From NCBI GenBank assembly GCA_014529385.2, contig CM043953.1, forward strand, positions 75,773,372 to 75,837,371: a stretch of DNA of 64,000 nt. The letters run 5' to 3'. The notes under the pieces are model-generated. The model saw only the letters and a list, made by a program, of their open reading frames with translations, ran no database searches and was not told the origin of the DNA. Shown piece by piece: positions 12,141-23,679 of this stretch; within the stretch, counting starts at the first letter, position 1, and each line of letters opens with the position of its first letter. The DNA comes from Adiantum capillus-veneris (Eukaryota > Streptophyta > Polypodiopsida > Polypodiales > Pteridaceae). A program made the position numbers and the translations under genes.

Positions 12141-12745
12141 TCTACCACTTGTGGAGTATGCGTACAATAACATTGTCCATATTACCATGGGGAAGGCACC
12201 TTTCAAAATCATCAAAGGAAGACCTAAAAGTCCCTTGCTACTTAAAGTACATGGAAAGATCTTCAATGCCAATGATTTCAAAGAAAATGATTGGGTCCTA
12301 CTCAAATTTCCCAAAACTCAACTGAGGCAAACTACGGGCAAAAATCCTACGAGCCACCAAAAGTATTATGCTAAACTAGCAAAAAGATACTATGGTACTT
12401 TTCAAATCCTAAAACCAATCAGTGAGGTGGCCTATCAACTCAAGTTGCTCAACCATTGGCTCATTCACAATGCTTTTCATGTGAGCCTACTTAAGCCTTA
12501 CAAAGGAGAACCACCACAAGAACCAATCATTGAGGACCCCCCGAGATCAAAGATCAAGAAGAGATGCTTCAGTCCGAATCAATTTTTTGACATGAAGACA
12601 AGGTACTAAAACACGGTAAGATTATCCAATAGTATCTCAATAAATTCAAAAATTATCCTTTTGAAGATGCTAGATGGATGCAAGGAACACATCTTAAGGA
12701 TAATATGAACCTTGTCAATGCTTACAATGATACAATAAAGCAAAT
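12130..12745 (+). pseudogene. Integrase C-terminus and chromodomain remnant, copy B
   Basis: EYAYNNIVHITMGKAPF leads into KVHGKIFNANDFKENDW; about 100 bases coding the coiled segment seen in copy A (DEYSRDLQEYFQKIK) are missing in frame. The GPF/Y region and HWLIHNAFHVSLLKPYK are intact. A frameshift near 12543 breaks the chromodomain-like tail, whose text NYPFEDARWMQGTHLKDNM continues in another frame. Confidence 0.8.
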
Positions 12746-13087
12746 GTGAATAATTTTCTTGAATGAAAAATGTTTTTGTCTTATAAACTAGTTCTTTTTT
12801 TTATTGTTGTGCACAAATTTAAGTAGTATGCATGCTTAGAATCATGTTTGTGATGACAACTTCTCTCAAACACCAAGTAGAATTTGTCACTCTACTTTGA
12901 GAGAATGAAATGGACTCAAAAGCAGACATGCTTGCGGAAGCTAAGTCTCCCAAGCACCAAATGAATTACTCATCCATTCTCAAATGATTTCTTAGGGTAA
13001 AAAGGGATCCTCTACCCACTAAGAAACATAGACTAATGACTAAGGCTTTATCTCCTCTACCTCATAGTCAAGGACGACTATGATTTC

Positions 13088-13100
13088 AAGAGGGACGTAA
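13088..13100 (+). other. Polypurine tract of copy B
   Basis: CAAGAGGGACGTAA lies directly against the 3' LTR start. Copies A and C have AAGAGAGAGG at the same place. Confidence 0.7.
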
Positions 13101-14661
13101 TGTTATAAAATATAATATCTAACTAACCCAAATGATTTTCTCATATTAAACAGATCATTTAATGTGGGAGAATAAGCAAGAACAAGAGTTAAAATATAGA
13201 CATGCACTGATGGATCTATCTCAACACGGGACCAAAGTCAATGGGTCCAAATGAGAGGTGGTCTCTCAAAGAGCAATGCTAGCTAATGAAACTTGGAATA
13301 CCTTAGGGTTAGCTTCATTAAATAACTCCAAAGGTTAGTGTTAAAACTCCTTAGACCTAAGACCTTAGATAAGCTAGGGCTAAGCTTGAGGTGGGAACCC
13401 GGCCCAAGATTGAGGTGCTTGTCGTGCTTCCTGACTAAGGTGCTTGTCATGCTTCCTGACTAAGGTGCTTGAGGTGCTTTTCATGCTTGGTGATTAAGGT
13501 GTTTGTTATGTTTTATGACTAAGGTGCTTGAGGGGCTTCATGACTAAGGTGCTCAAGGGGTGAGATGTTCCCAAAGTCAACATGCATCCCTACAGAAGGG
13601 GGGGCAAGCCCTACCATTAGGGGCATGAGAGAGAACACACACACACTCTCTCAAGGCAAGCCAAGTCCAAAGAGGCAACAAGGAAACATGTCAAGTTTCT
13701 CCCCATGTTGCCCTCATAAGGTGCCTAAAGCCTATTGGTTGACCTCAAAAGGGGTCCAATGAGAATTTAGTTTATTTAAAGATTTATCTAAGCATTATCA
13801 AGCCTTCTCTCTCAAAGGGGTAAAGAGGACACTTCTACAAATGCTACCCTTGTTGCTTGATATGTACTAAGCATGTGATTAGCTAGGCTTGCAAGGGTCC
13901 AATCAAATTCAAGGATGACCTATCGACCAAAGCAAGATGGGGGTATGGTTGCAGGTATACTCTCTCACACACACACTCACATGCTCTAATTCTCACTTTG
14001 TCAAAGTGCATTAACTCCATTTCCTTCTCCAAGCTTGAGAATTTGAGAGACTACACCAACAACTCTTGGCTATGAAATGCAAGTCCAACCAAGAGCCATG
14101 CTTCAATGCTATGCTAGCCATCTTCTTCATCTCCATTACTATGCTATGCTAAGCTCTATGAGTAATAGTATGAGAGGACGTTATTTATTTCTCGTAAGAA
14201 TACTTCTTGTTACTCTTCCCTACCCTCATTCCCTACTAGCTCTCTCCACCTTTGAAGGTGTTTGAGGTCTTGGGACTGAGGCCGAGGACAAGTTAATGCT
14301 TTCATTTAGCTAAGTTACGGGCATAATTGTGGTGCATGAAGCTCTCTATCTTCATTGCACCATCAAGGTCTCAAGGAATACAAATCTTGTATTGTACCAA
14401 GTCTCTTGTTAAGGGAGAAGCTATAATGCAAAAGCCTTTGGAGGGGGGGGCGGCTCCACATAAATCTGGTCCTCAATTGTTGTCAAGTTCTGTAATTCTC
14501 TCTCTTGCAAAGTATTGTTCATGAAAAGTTGATTAAGTAAAATGGTTATGTTGCTAACTCTAATCAAGTTCACCCTCTATTTTCTCAAAGTATTCTCATA
14601 AAAATACTACAATTTTCTTAATTCCGCTATTTCAATGTTCATAATCATCATTTCCATTACA
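13101..14661 (+). repeat. 3' LTR of copy B
   Basis: TGTTATAAAATATAATATC to TTCCATTACA, 1561 bp, closely similar to the 5' LTR. It differs mainly by a longer minisatellite (13418-13560) and a much shorter CT/CA tract. Confidence 0.88.
13418..13560 (+). repeat. Minisatellite in 3' LTR B
   Basis: About five diverged copies of a 24-31 bp unit built on GACTAAGGTGCTTG and CATGCTT. The 5' LTR has about two copies, so the array grew or shrank after insertion. Confidence 0.75.
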
Positions 14662-14666
14662 TCAAC

Positions 14667-15023
14667 ATTGTAATTGGCACATAAAGTCACCTTCATGGAT
14701 AGGAGTGCCAACTTACTTTTGACATTTTAGTGAGATCAATGTTTTTTCCACCTAAGGTGTTATGATGTTACACCTCTCTTTGACACCCTAGGATAGTCAC
14801 TCATCAAAAACTCCCTATATCACCTGTGTTGAAGAGATTATTAAGAATAACCTAATATACATGTCGTATCTACACTATGGGCTCGTTTAAAAACCCCACC
14901 CCCCTTGATGTATACATAAGAGTACATATTTTTTTATATTAATAATTCTCTTAAATTAACTCACGTTATATGATACATGCTTTGAAAAGTGACCACTTTA
15001 GGTGACAAAGACCCCATTGTTAT
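14667..15023. other. Unassigned AT-rich spacer
   Basis: No ORF, terminus or clear repeat identified to the right of copy B. Some text may belong to the copia remnant that follows. Confidence 0.3.
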
Positions 15024-15921
15024 TCAAAATTGTGTTGAAGGACAAGGGGTGGCAATGACATCATTACTCAAGCATGAAGCTTCCCACAAGATATGCAACT
15101 TCCAACAACTCCCATAGACATTGCAAATGCCAAACACATGGATAGTCTTTTCATGGTCCAAAATATGTGGCCTAGGAAAGAGGATGAATCTAATTCCCTT
15201 CTTCAAATAGGCAATTACTTGGTTGAAAAAGTTGATGTGGACCAGGACTTCCTTGTAAGTGGTATCTAGATTATCATATATAGATAATGGCAATGAAAAT
15301 ATATAAAGAGGATCGATTGCCTCAAGCACACGATCTTCATGTGCATAGTCACCACACATGATTCCAAATTGGGTAGTACCAAGTGGTACCAATACTACCA
15401 AAAGCTACAAACTAAAAATATCAATCCTAATACACAAACTAGCTAAGATAGTACTAAAAGGCACCAAATATTAGAAGAGTACCAACCAAAAAAAAAGCTT
15501 ACATTAGGCACCACTAAGGAACAAAACTAAGAAAATATAGTAAGCATCATTTTAGAAATGAACACGTTGATAACCACATTTTTCTTGGCCATTGTTTTGG
15601 TGACTCAATATGGAAATTCATATTTACATATGTGAAATAGCACCAGAATGTTCATTGGAAATGGTGTACCTTTATGGAAAGGTACCAAGTGAGAAAATTA
15701 TATAGTTGACAAATCTCCCAAATTATCCAACACTAGAATGCAAGTGGAAAGTTGTCAAGCAAGTCCTTTGCCTTGTGTGAAGGAAAGCTTTGCTATGAAG
15801 CATGTATCTTGCAAAGGCATCTATAAAGGTAGCTTAATAAATGTCTATTAGGCTTTAAGCAAGGGTACATGAGGCAGAGAGGACCTTCACACACTAGATT
15901 CAACAAAAATTGCATCTAACA
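15024..15921 (-). repeat. Possible Ty1/copia 3' LTR (minus strand), outer end unknown
   Basis: On the minus strand the sequence TGTTAGATGC starts at 15921, just after a purine run (GAGAGGA) that could be a polypurine tract. The first about 60 bases resemble TGTTGGATGC at 37964, where another minus-strand copia fragment ends. The LTR 3' end was not found. A 125-codon open frame at 15024-15401 (minus) lies in this stretch and resembles no family I recognise. Confidence 0.45.
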
Positions 15922-16109
15922 ATCCTCTCGTGTGTGGGTTTTGTTGTAACCACTACACAATTCTCCCCTCAAAAATCACAAAGGGTGAGGTACACAAAGA
16001 CACAAGCCTCCCTTGAACACATACAAGTAGGCGGAGAGACTCACAATCCTCCCCTACACACAAAGAGGACTGGAACACAATGTTCTTTGATATTTTATAA
16101 TATATCAGA

Positions 16110-17250
16110 CTAAGCCTACTTGGTCGTCTTCATCTTCAAGATTGTCTGCTCATCAAGGTTGGTTTTGTATTTGTCATTATGTTTGAAATGTTTCTTGTGA
16201 TTTATCACATGTGTATCTTTATCGTTAAGTCTACAAAACTTTGTAGCATGGTTGTTCTTACAAAAAATGTGACAAGAATTCACTTCATAACAATCCTTTG
16301 AAAGATAATTTGTTCTTCTACAATGTGTGCACTTTAATTTCTTTTGGTGCGCCTCTGTTGCAGTTGTTGGTGACAACTAGAGCTCTTCTTGTGTATTTGG
16401 TATAGCATATAAGCATTCTATTGTGCTCTTGAATAGGGTTGATGAAATCTTCAATCTTAGGCACAGATTCTTTCTCTTTAAGCACTATCACAATTTGCCC
16501 AAAGTGTGGATCAAGAACATCCTTTAGTAGCACAGCAACTTGGTCTTTATTCCCTACAATGAGTTTGATATAGCTTAGCTACAAGCAGATGATTTTGAGC
16601 TTGTTGACGAGAGAATACACATCCTCCCCAGGTTTTCATCCTTTGCGTTGTTTGAATGCAATCTTGGAATGCTTTTCAATTGCTCCAAAATGCCTCACTA
16701 GTTAATCCATGCTTCGTGTCTAATGGTGCAAGCATCAAGACAGTGCACAAAGTTTTTGACAATTGACCATAGTTGTTTGTGCAATAGATAACCCTTGGTT
16801 TTTCTTGCCATGTGTAAAAATCTCGATCGTTAAATTTATTGATTCCTTTTTGCCTCCAATGATGTGCACCCTTAAGCACAGTGTTCGGGAAAAATGTGTC
16901 TCAGCTTAATATCGTGCCCTTTTGAATTTCCAAAATGCCGGTTGAGGGCAAGGGGAAAAGGAGAAAATCCATCCCAAAAATAGTGTAAAAACCTGAAAAA
17001 GTAAACTAATTTTCTAAAATTTCCTCTTGGAAAATTCAAGGAAAGGAATTTTGTATGCTTGGAAAAATGATTTTTCCCGAACACTGCTTAAGTATGACTA
17101 AGAGGAAAAGTCTTGCTTAGGTCATCAGGTAATGTCTAATCCTCAAAGTACATTAAAAGGATGAAATTACCTTGTGTGACAATAATGGCATATATTGCTT
17201 GGGATTTGGTGCAATAAAAAAATTTAAGCGCTTTGATGAGAGAGTTCTTT
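16110..17250 (-). pseudogene. gag: Ty1/copia gag remnant (minus), interrupted by a MITE
   Basis: Minus-strand fragments in several frames read as a copia gag: INKFNDRDFYTWQEK at about 16820 (the N-terminal [KF-G-NF--W] element), AVLLKDVLDPHFGQIVIVL near 16500 (UBN2-type helix region) and two Cys clusters near 16330-16250, CTHCRRTNYLSKDC and CHIFCKNNHATKFC, like CCHC knuckles with drifted spacing. Stops and frameshifts separate the pieces, and pol is absent. The gag N-terminal text is cut at 16871-17094 by a hAT-type MITE. Confidence 0.65.
16879..17086. mobile_element. hAT-type MITE, 208 bp
   Basis: Begins CAGTGTTCGGGAAAAA and ends with its exact reverse complement TTTTTCCCGAACACTG: a perfect 16-bp terminal inverted repeat. 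It is flanked by CTTAAGCA (16871-16878) and CTTAAGTA (17087-17094), an 8-bp target duplication with one mismatch. The 8-bp duplication and CAGTG start fit the hAT superfamily. The short open frame inside is incidental. It sits inside the copia gag remnant, so it is younger than that element. Confidence 0.85.
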
Positions 17251-17253
17251 AAT

Positions 17254-17325
17254 GAGAAGGTATTGCAAAAAAAAGTATAAAGGAAGGACACTTTACCAAT
17301 GATGGCCTTATAAGCCTCTTTGACA
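17254..17325. repeat. Dispersed repeat, second copy at 23812-23880
   Basis: A block containing GAAGGACACTTTACCAATG is nearly identical at the two places. The first copy lies just outside the 3' end of the Helitron at 17347; the second lies next to Helitron-5'-end-like fragments. Confidence 0.75.
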
Positions 17326-17359
17326 TGAGATTCTTTATTAATCAGACTAGTATCTAACC

Positions 17360-17373
17360 CCGCGTTGCCGCGG
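17360..17373 (-). other. Helitron 3' terminal hairpin
   Basis: Five-base perfect stem CCGCG/CGCGG with a 4-base loop, a GC island in AT-rich surroundings, nine bases before the terminal CTAG on the minus strand. Confidence 0.75.
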
Positions 17374-17705
17374 CTAGAAAATGCATGTCTTCTATTCTTA
17401 CAACTACAATGGTGGAAAATTATATAGATTCTATTTTTCTACATGTATACACTCTTTTGCATTTCAAAAAAATGATTCACAATGTCTCTCTATGGATTCT
17501 CCTTTAATACCAAGCTTGGTAGGTTCTCACATGTTACATAGGATTTTCTAGACCTTATTCAATGGATCTAGGAGTGCTTTATAGCTATTGAAAAGAGGAG
17601 AGAGAGAGAGAGAGAGAGATTAATATTTACATTCTCCTCCTCCTCCTCCTTCTCTCTGTTTAATTGTATAGTTCTCTAGGTTGCTTGTAGTTGTTCAATT
17701 TTATC

Positions 17706-17708
<3 letters not shown>

Positions 17709-17753
<45 letters not shown>
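17709..17753. repeat. (CT)n microsatellite
   Basis: About 22 CT units. A short (GA)n tract is at 17601-17619 and a (CA)n tract at 17931-17950. Confidence 0.95.
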
Positions 17754-17756
<3 letters not shown>

Positions 17757-18619
17757 CCCCGCACCCAAGAAAAACTTTAAAGACTAAATACCTTCATATT
17801 TTGTAGTTTTTCTTACCTTCTAATTTATAATTTAGAGGTAACGTTAAAAATTTGTAGGTGACATTACACTTTGTTCTCAAGCTTTGCTCCCAAGTCATGA
17901 AGTCTCCAACGTTTATGGTGTTTGTTGTACACACACACACACACACACACAAACACATAGAGTGTGTGTAATTTTTTGAGAAAAAAGAGAGCTACATAAG
18001 GCCTTCCAACTCCATGATGGAGAATTTAACCTTAAATATCTTCTCCAAGGAGCTGCTGCACATGTTTGGACAACATGGAAGACGATCATGCCTATGTGTA
18101 CCATATCTGAGAGATGCAATTGGCCATGGACGTGCAAAAAATGTGTAGTGCCATCACCACCCAATAAGGCATCTTGTGAGGAGTACCATCGCCACTTGGT
18201 TGCACTCACATCGAGCTCGTATGCTTAAAATGAATGATTCCAAGCCTTTAGAAGAGGGGAAAAGAAGCATAGCTCATGTTTTCTCATTGGATGACTTATA
18301 CATCAGAATCGACATTCTTGAGCCCATGGGATTGGCCCCTAGCATGATGCAGAAAGAGATGAAGAATGGTTTACAGACATCGAAGCATGTTGTTGGGCCT
18401 CTAGCATTCAAATGATTATATCCATACCCATCCCACGTTCAAGCAAACCAATAGTTCAAGAAACCATTAATGTGTTAGCTATCATGCCAGGGCTAGATCT
18501 AGATGAGGGAGAATTTGCCTCTTCATTCATCATTAGATGTTGGATGAACAAATAATGTGTAAGGCACTTTGACACCTTCCCCTCCCTACGAAAAGTCTCA
18601 AAGAGTGTATGCTCATTGC

Positions 18620-20870
18620 AATCATAAGTAGATTTTCAAAGTTTTTTGGAAAAAATATTCTGTATTTGAGTGTCAAAAAAAAACCTAGGTTTAGTGTGAT
18701 CCCACCTACAAAAGAAAACCTACAAATAAAGTAAATTTTCCTTTAAAATTTCTCATACGTAGGTTTTCCAAGTTTTTAGGAGAAAGTATTGTGTCTCTGA
18801 ACGCTAAAAAAAAACCTATTTTTATTGTAATCTAACCTACAAATTTTGAGATTTACCTCTAGATTCTAGATTTGAAGGTAAGAACTCCTACAAAGTTTAT
18901 ACAAATTTAATGTAAAAACCATTAAATACAATAAATTTTCCTTTAAAATTTCTCATAGGTAGGTTTTTCAAATCTTTGAAAAAAGCATTGTGTGTCTGAG
19001 TGCTCAAAGAAAATCTAAGTTTAATGTAAATATATAAAATTTGCTCCTTGAAAGTGACCCTAAAGAGTAAGAACCCCTAAGAATGGGGGTGCCAAGGTGA
19101 CATAAGTACAATTCAAGAGGTTACATTTAAATATGGTGTACATGTTGATCAAAACATTTTGAAATAGGATGGTTTGTTTAAAGAGCCCCTCAATAGCCAT
19201 TTTTGTTTGCTTATGCCAAATACTTGCATGATGCCACATGCCTTTGAGATATAAGGACACAAAATTGTGTCCTGACACGAGTCTTCACCTTGCCTCATGT
19301 GAAAACTACTCACAGCTTCCTTACCCTCACCCTTCTCCTTCCAGACATATGTGAAATCCTAAACTACAAACATTAATACCATCAAGAGCTTGTTGTGTGT
19401 TTTTCAGTACATGATCAGCCTTAGTGTACATGTTGATAAAGCATTTTCGGCCATAATCTTTTTTGGGGGCTTCTTCAAGAGCCCTTGATAGGAATCTCAT
19501 CATGAATTCTTTCAGTCATGTCAACTTCTTAAATGTCGGTAATGAATAATACTAACACACCTTCAAGGTGCAAGCCAGTGGTGACATCATTTAGGCCATT
19601 TAATAAGCAAAAAAAATGCTAGTTGTGTTGGCACGCAAAACGGGTGACTTGGATGTAAGTTTCTAGAAAGGGAAACTATGAGTGATAACTTCTCAAGTTC
19701 CTTAGTGAAAGATGGAAGATTGACACCAACAAAACACACTCTAGAGGGATCCACAAGGTAGAGAGCTTGATGAGTTGCAATTGCAAGTGTTGCTTACTTT
19801 GGGACCAATTAGAAGGGATGAATTACAAATCAGAGAGGACGCATTCAATCATTATCATACATGCAAATTGAGAAAATCAAACTTGAAAACTTTCAAATAT
19901 AGTAAAATTTCTTCTGAAATTTCTCATACATAATAATTTTTTGTAGGATTGGAAACCTCTAAATTTAGTAAAAATGCTCAAATTTTAGATGCAAATCTCT
20001 AAACTTTTAGAGGAAAGTTTTAGGAAAATCATGTAAAAATCTTCAAATATAGTACATTTGCCTCTAAAAATTTTCATATGGAAGGTTTTTCAAGTATTTG
20101 GAAAAAAGCGCTATATATCCAAGTGCTCAAAAAAAAATCTAGGTTAAGTGTAATCCCACCTACAAATTTTGAGGGTTACATCTAAATTCGGTGAGAAAAC
20201 TTACAAAGTTCATAGAAATTAGCAGTATGAGATACTGATCAAAGGGGAGGCATACAGTCATCATCAAACACACAAACTAAGAAATTCAAATATAAAACCC
20301 TTCAATTATAGTAAATTTCTCTCTAAATGTTTATAATATGTAGGTTTTTCAATTTTCAATTTTTTGTGGGATTCTCCAAGACCACTTGATGACAACCTTC
20401 AAATTTTGTAAAAACCTTCAAATTTTAAAGGAAAATCTCCAAATTTCAGAAGCGACTTTAGAAAATTCACTTAAAGACCTTCGAATATGCTTTTCTCATA
20501 TGTAGGTTTCTCGGTTTTTGAAAAAGAGCACTATATATGCGAGTACTGGTACTAGGAAAAAGGCTAGGTTTAGTGTAATCCCACCGACAAATTTTTAATT
20601 CTAGATTTGAAGGTGAGAAAACTCATGAAGTTTATATAAAAGAACTATGTATGCAAGTGCTTGAAAAACCCTAGGTTTGGTTTCATCCCACCTACAAATT
20701 TTGAGGCTTACCTCTAAATTCCAATTTGAAGGTGAGAATGCCTATGAAGTTAAGAGGGAAAAACCTAGGTCTAGTGTAATCCCACCCACAAATTTTGAAT
20801 TTTTCTTTAAGTTCTAATTTGAAGTTGAGAGCACCTACAAAGTTTTGAGAAATTTAGCGCAAAAATCTTT
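18620..20870. repeat. Diverged tandem repeat array inside the Helitron
   Basis: Irregular units of roughly 140-260 bases. Each contains a block like TAGGTTTTTCAAGTTTTTGG, then a run of A's with CCTAGGTTTAGTGTAATC, then CCCACCTACAAATTTTGAG and ACCTCTAAATTCTAGATTTG. At least six copies are recognisable (near 18630, 18768, 18961, 20090, 20340, 20505). The same unit recurs at 43210-44230, beside the other Helitron 5' terminus. Confidence 0.8.
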
Positions 20871-21006
20871 AAACAAATTCAACATTTTACTCCACCTTCC
20901 ATCATTGTTAACTTGAAATTGCTCACCACCCCTCCTAGATTTTCTCCCTGTCCTAGATTTGTCAACTTGTCTTACTCGCCTTTGTTCGTGATCGGCTATA
21001 GGACCA

Positions 21007-21008
<2 letters not shown>

Positions 21009-21059
<51 letters not shown>
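21009..21059. repeat. (CT)n microsatellite with nearby (CA)n
   Basis: About 25 CT units, then a short spacer and CA units at 21075-21090. Confidence 0.95.
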
Positions 21060-21062
<3 letters not shown>

Positions 21063-21200
21063 CATGCGCACGTGCACACACACACACACAGCCTTAGGTA
21101 CTTACACAGGCTCGCTCAGCTAGATTGGACTCTCTCACAATCGCATTGGAGGTTGAGATTCAAGTCTCATAACACACATAGCCAGCGGCCAATCGCGTTG

Positions 21201-21201
<1 letters not shown>

Positions 21202-21294
<93 letters not shown>
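21202..21294. repeat. (CT)n(CA)n compound microsatellite
   Basis: About 31 CT units followed directly by about 14 CA units. Confidence 0.95.
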
Positions 21295-21296
<2 letters not shown>

Positions 21297-21330
21297 CATG
21301 GACATGAACACACACATAAGTAGTTGTTGC

Positions 21331-21527
21331 AGGCTGAGATTGGTAAATGCCAAGGTCATCGAGCTACAGTTATAGCTACAGTTATTTTATGGAGTTCCAA
21401 ACCTAGACGAATGTGCAAGCTAGAATGGATGACACGTGGGAGGCCTCTTCTTGCTTGGAAAATTTAAGCTCCACTATATATGTATAGATTTACTTTAAAA
21501 TTATTTTGATCAAGAAAAAAGTTTTGG

Positions 21528-21596
<69 letters not shown>

Positions 21597-21863
21597 GCGC
21601 ATGCACGCATGCACACACACACATACATGCCTCTCCATTTGGAGCTATTTGAGACCACTGTTCAATGTTCGATTAAAATTAGGGTTTAATGTTGTAATTG
21701 AAAAATCTGAGCGATTTCAACATCATCTTGAAGTAAATCGATAAAATTTTGGTAGCGTACATGCAAACAATATCTTAATTCCTAAACACCCTTCAATTGG
21801 CTTTCAAAAGAAAAAGGAAAGTCTGGAAAAGTAGAGTCATTTTTTTTTATTGCTTGAAAGGTT
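21331..21863. repeat. Long direct repeat, copy 1 (contains the Helitron 5' end)
   Basis: Matches 23101-23590 at high identity, including TGGAGTTCCAAACCTAGACG, the Helitron 5' terminus, a (CT)n(CA)n tract (about 21530-21597) and the following AT-rich 250 bases to AAAGTAGAGT. Because homology continues on both sides of the Helitron end, this is a segmental copy and not two separate insertions. Confidence 0.85.
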
Positions 21864-21865
21864 TT

Positions 21866-23050
21866 CTTTTTTTTTTGGGCAAAACTCACAATTGTGAGTG
21901 AATTATATTGAGCAGCCCAAAAAATTAGAAGGGCTAGTCATGCTCTTGTGAGCCATGACATCATCCAGAGACTATAATTACATCAAGGTAGCCACCCCCA
22001 CCAACCCGCCGCCTCTTCCTCGATACACACGGTCCAAAAAGTTCCTTACGCCGTCCTAGGCATTCCGTCTCCTGGCAACAAGGCACAAGTAGTCCTAGAC
22101 CAAGCCTCCGAGTGTTGCTTGCACCCGAGCATCCATATTAGCACTTTGCTTTCTTGAGTAATTTCTGCAAAGCTTGCCACCTCATAGCCTCCTTCAAACA
22201 CACGCCGGTTCCTTGTCTGCCATACATTATGTAAGAAGAAATATCTGATGATTTGAGTGTTGACAAGGAGGGCAGAACTTCCTGAATTCTTGCCTCCAAG
22301 GAATAGGTCAGTCTTGAAGAACCTAATTTTCCATGTTCTTTGGACCCACTTGCATATTTTTCATGCGAGGCCTTTAATAGTTGGGCAGTCCATGAATAGG
22401 TGGGCCAGATCTTCTCTAGCCATCCTGCACCCCAAGCATCGATCTAACCCAATCCCTCTCTCCTGAATCTTCACCCCCGTCGGTAGAGCACCCCAAATTA
22501 CCTTCCATAGAAAGACCTTCATGTGCTGCGGAACCCTTGGCTTCCATATGCACTCCAATACTTGCTCCCACATTGGCCTCCGGCCATTGCTTTTTCCATA
22601 GCTTGTTTAGGGGGCTAAACCAATTCTTCTTATGAATCATTGTCTGATAAATGCTTTTAGGATGGGGTTTCCCTAATAGACTGCTTCCCGTCCATTTTCA
22701 GACATTCCAGTCAAACACCGAATCACAGATTGGCATCACTAAATTGTCAAGCTCCTTCATCACTTTGTGGACCAGCAAGACCTCCAAGCTATTGAGTTGG
22801 TACTGGGTAACCAGAAGGTCAATGGTTTTCCAACTCTTGTTGCCACTGTCCCAGAAGTGTCCAAGTCGCTTCAGACCCTTATTATTCAGTTTCCTGGTTT
22901 TTTCAATCCAATAGGGAGTTTGTGGCGGATCTACAACTTTGGACAGCCAAGGGGACCAATGTAAAATGGAGTTCTTGAAGTATCTGACTTCTTCCCCCCA
23001 CTTTAAGACTCATGCTGCTCTCTTGCATTTTCTTACCAATTCTCCTGAGC
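21866..23050 (-). pseudogene. LINE (L1-type) 3' end, RT C-terminus and zf-RVT
   Basis: Minus-strand text in broken frames: PYWIEKTRKLNN near 22900, GHFWDSGNKSWKTIDLLV near 22840, then the zinc-binding RT domain ECIWKPRVPQHMKVFLWKVI (about 22500) with ERGIGLDRCLGC and DLAHLFMDCP, i.e. the C-x2-C...H-x4-C pattern of zf-RVT in plant LINEs. FLHNVWQTRNRRVFEGGYE near 22220 is a typical plant LINE tail. A T-rich run at about 21864-21876 (+) could be the poly(A) tail. The element is 5' truncated, as usual for target-primed insertion. Confidence 0.8.
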
Positions 23051-23100
23051 TGCCTCTCAGAGACTGGGAGGTTAAAAGGTTAAAAGGTGAAAGTTTAAAA

Positions 23101-23296
23101 GGCCGAGATTGGTTTGAGACCTTCAAAAGCCAATGTCATCGAGCTGCAATTATTCTATGGAGTTCCAAACCTAGACGGTTGTGCAAGTTAGAATGGATGA
23201 CACGTGGGAGGCCTCTCCTTGCTTGGAAAATTTAAGCTCCACTATATGTGTATAGATTTACTTTAAAATTATTTCGATAAAGAAAAAAAAATTTGG

Positions 23297-23354
<58 letters not shown>

Positions 23355-23590
23355 TACATGCCTCTCCATTTTGGAGCTATTCGAAACCACTGTTCAATGT
23401 TCAATTAAAATTAGGGTTTGATGTGGTAATTGAAAAATCTTAGCAATTTCAACATCCTTTTGAAGTAAATCGATAAAATTTTGGTAGCATACATACGAAC
23501 AATATCTTAAGTTCTAAACACCCTTCAAGTAGCTTTCAAAAGAAAAAGGAAAGTCTGAAAAAGTAGAGTTATTTTTTTTTATTGATTAAA
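23101..23590. repeat. Long direct repeat, copy 2
   Basis: Second copy of 21331-21863, with the Helitron-like 5' end at 23256 and a shorter (CT)n(CA)n tract (23299-23353). The LINE fragment lies between the two copies. Confidence 0.85.
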
Positions 23591-23679
23591 AGTTAAAAGG
23601 TGAAAGGTTGAAAGTGTTCACAAATTCCAACATTCCAAACTTAAAAGAAATGAGAAATTTTATAAGGTTTTCTCTTAAG

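Larger units (their letters stand above)
6156..14661 (+). mobile_element. Complete LTR retrotransposon, chromovirus copy B
   Basis: Two LTRs (6156-7710 and 13101-14661) flank gag, protease, RT, RNase H, integrase and chromodomain text. A primer-binding site follows the 5' LTR and a polypurine tract precedes the 3' LTR. The flanks TCAAG (6151-6155) and TCAAC (14662-14666) are a 5-bp target duplication with one mismatch. Many stops and frameshifts mean it is non-autonomous now. It is the only copy here with both complete ends and serves as the reference for the family. Confidence 0.9.
17347..21488 (-). mobile_element. Non-autonomous Helitron, about 4.14 kb
   Basis: Read on the minus strand, the 5' end is A|TCTATACATATATAGTGG (start 21488), followed by CCACGTGTCATCC, typical of plant Helitron 5' ends. 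The 3' end has a GC-rich hairpin (CCGCG-gcaa-CGCGG, 17360-17373), then nine bases and CTAG followed by T (17347, flank 17346). The A/T flanks fit insertion into an AT dinucleotide without duplication. No transposase text is inside; the body is diverged tandem repeats and microsatellites. Which Rep mobilised it is unknown. Confidence 0.72.

Noticed and set aside
15024..15401. 125-codon minus-strand open frame
   Set aside because: No recognised domain; lies in a probable copia LTR and may be open by chance.
22651..22964. Plus-strand open frames opposite the LINE
   Set aside because: The minus strand carries recognisable LINE text; these are shadows.
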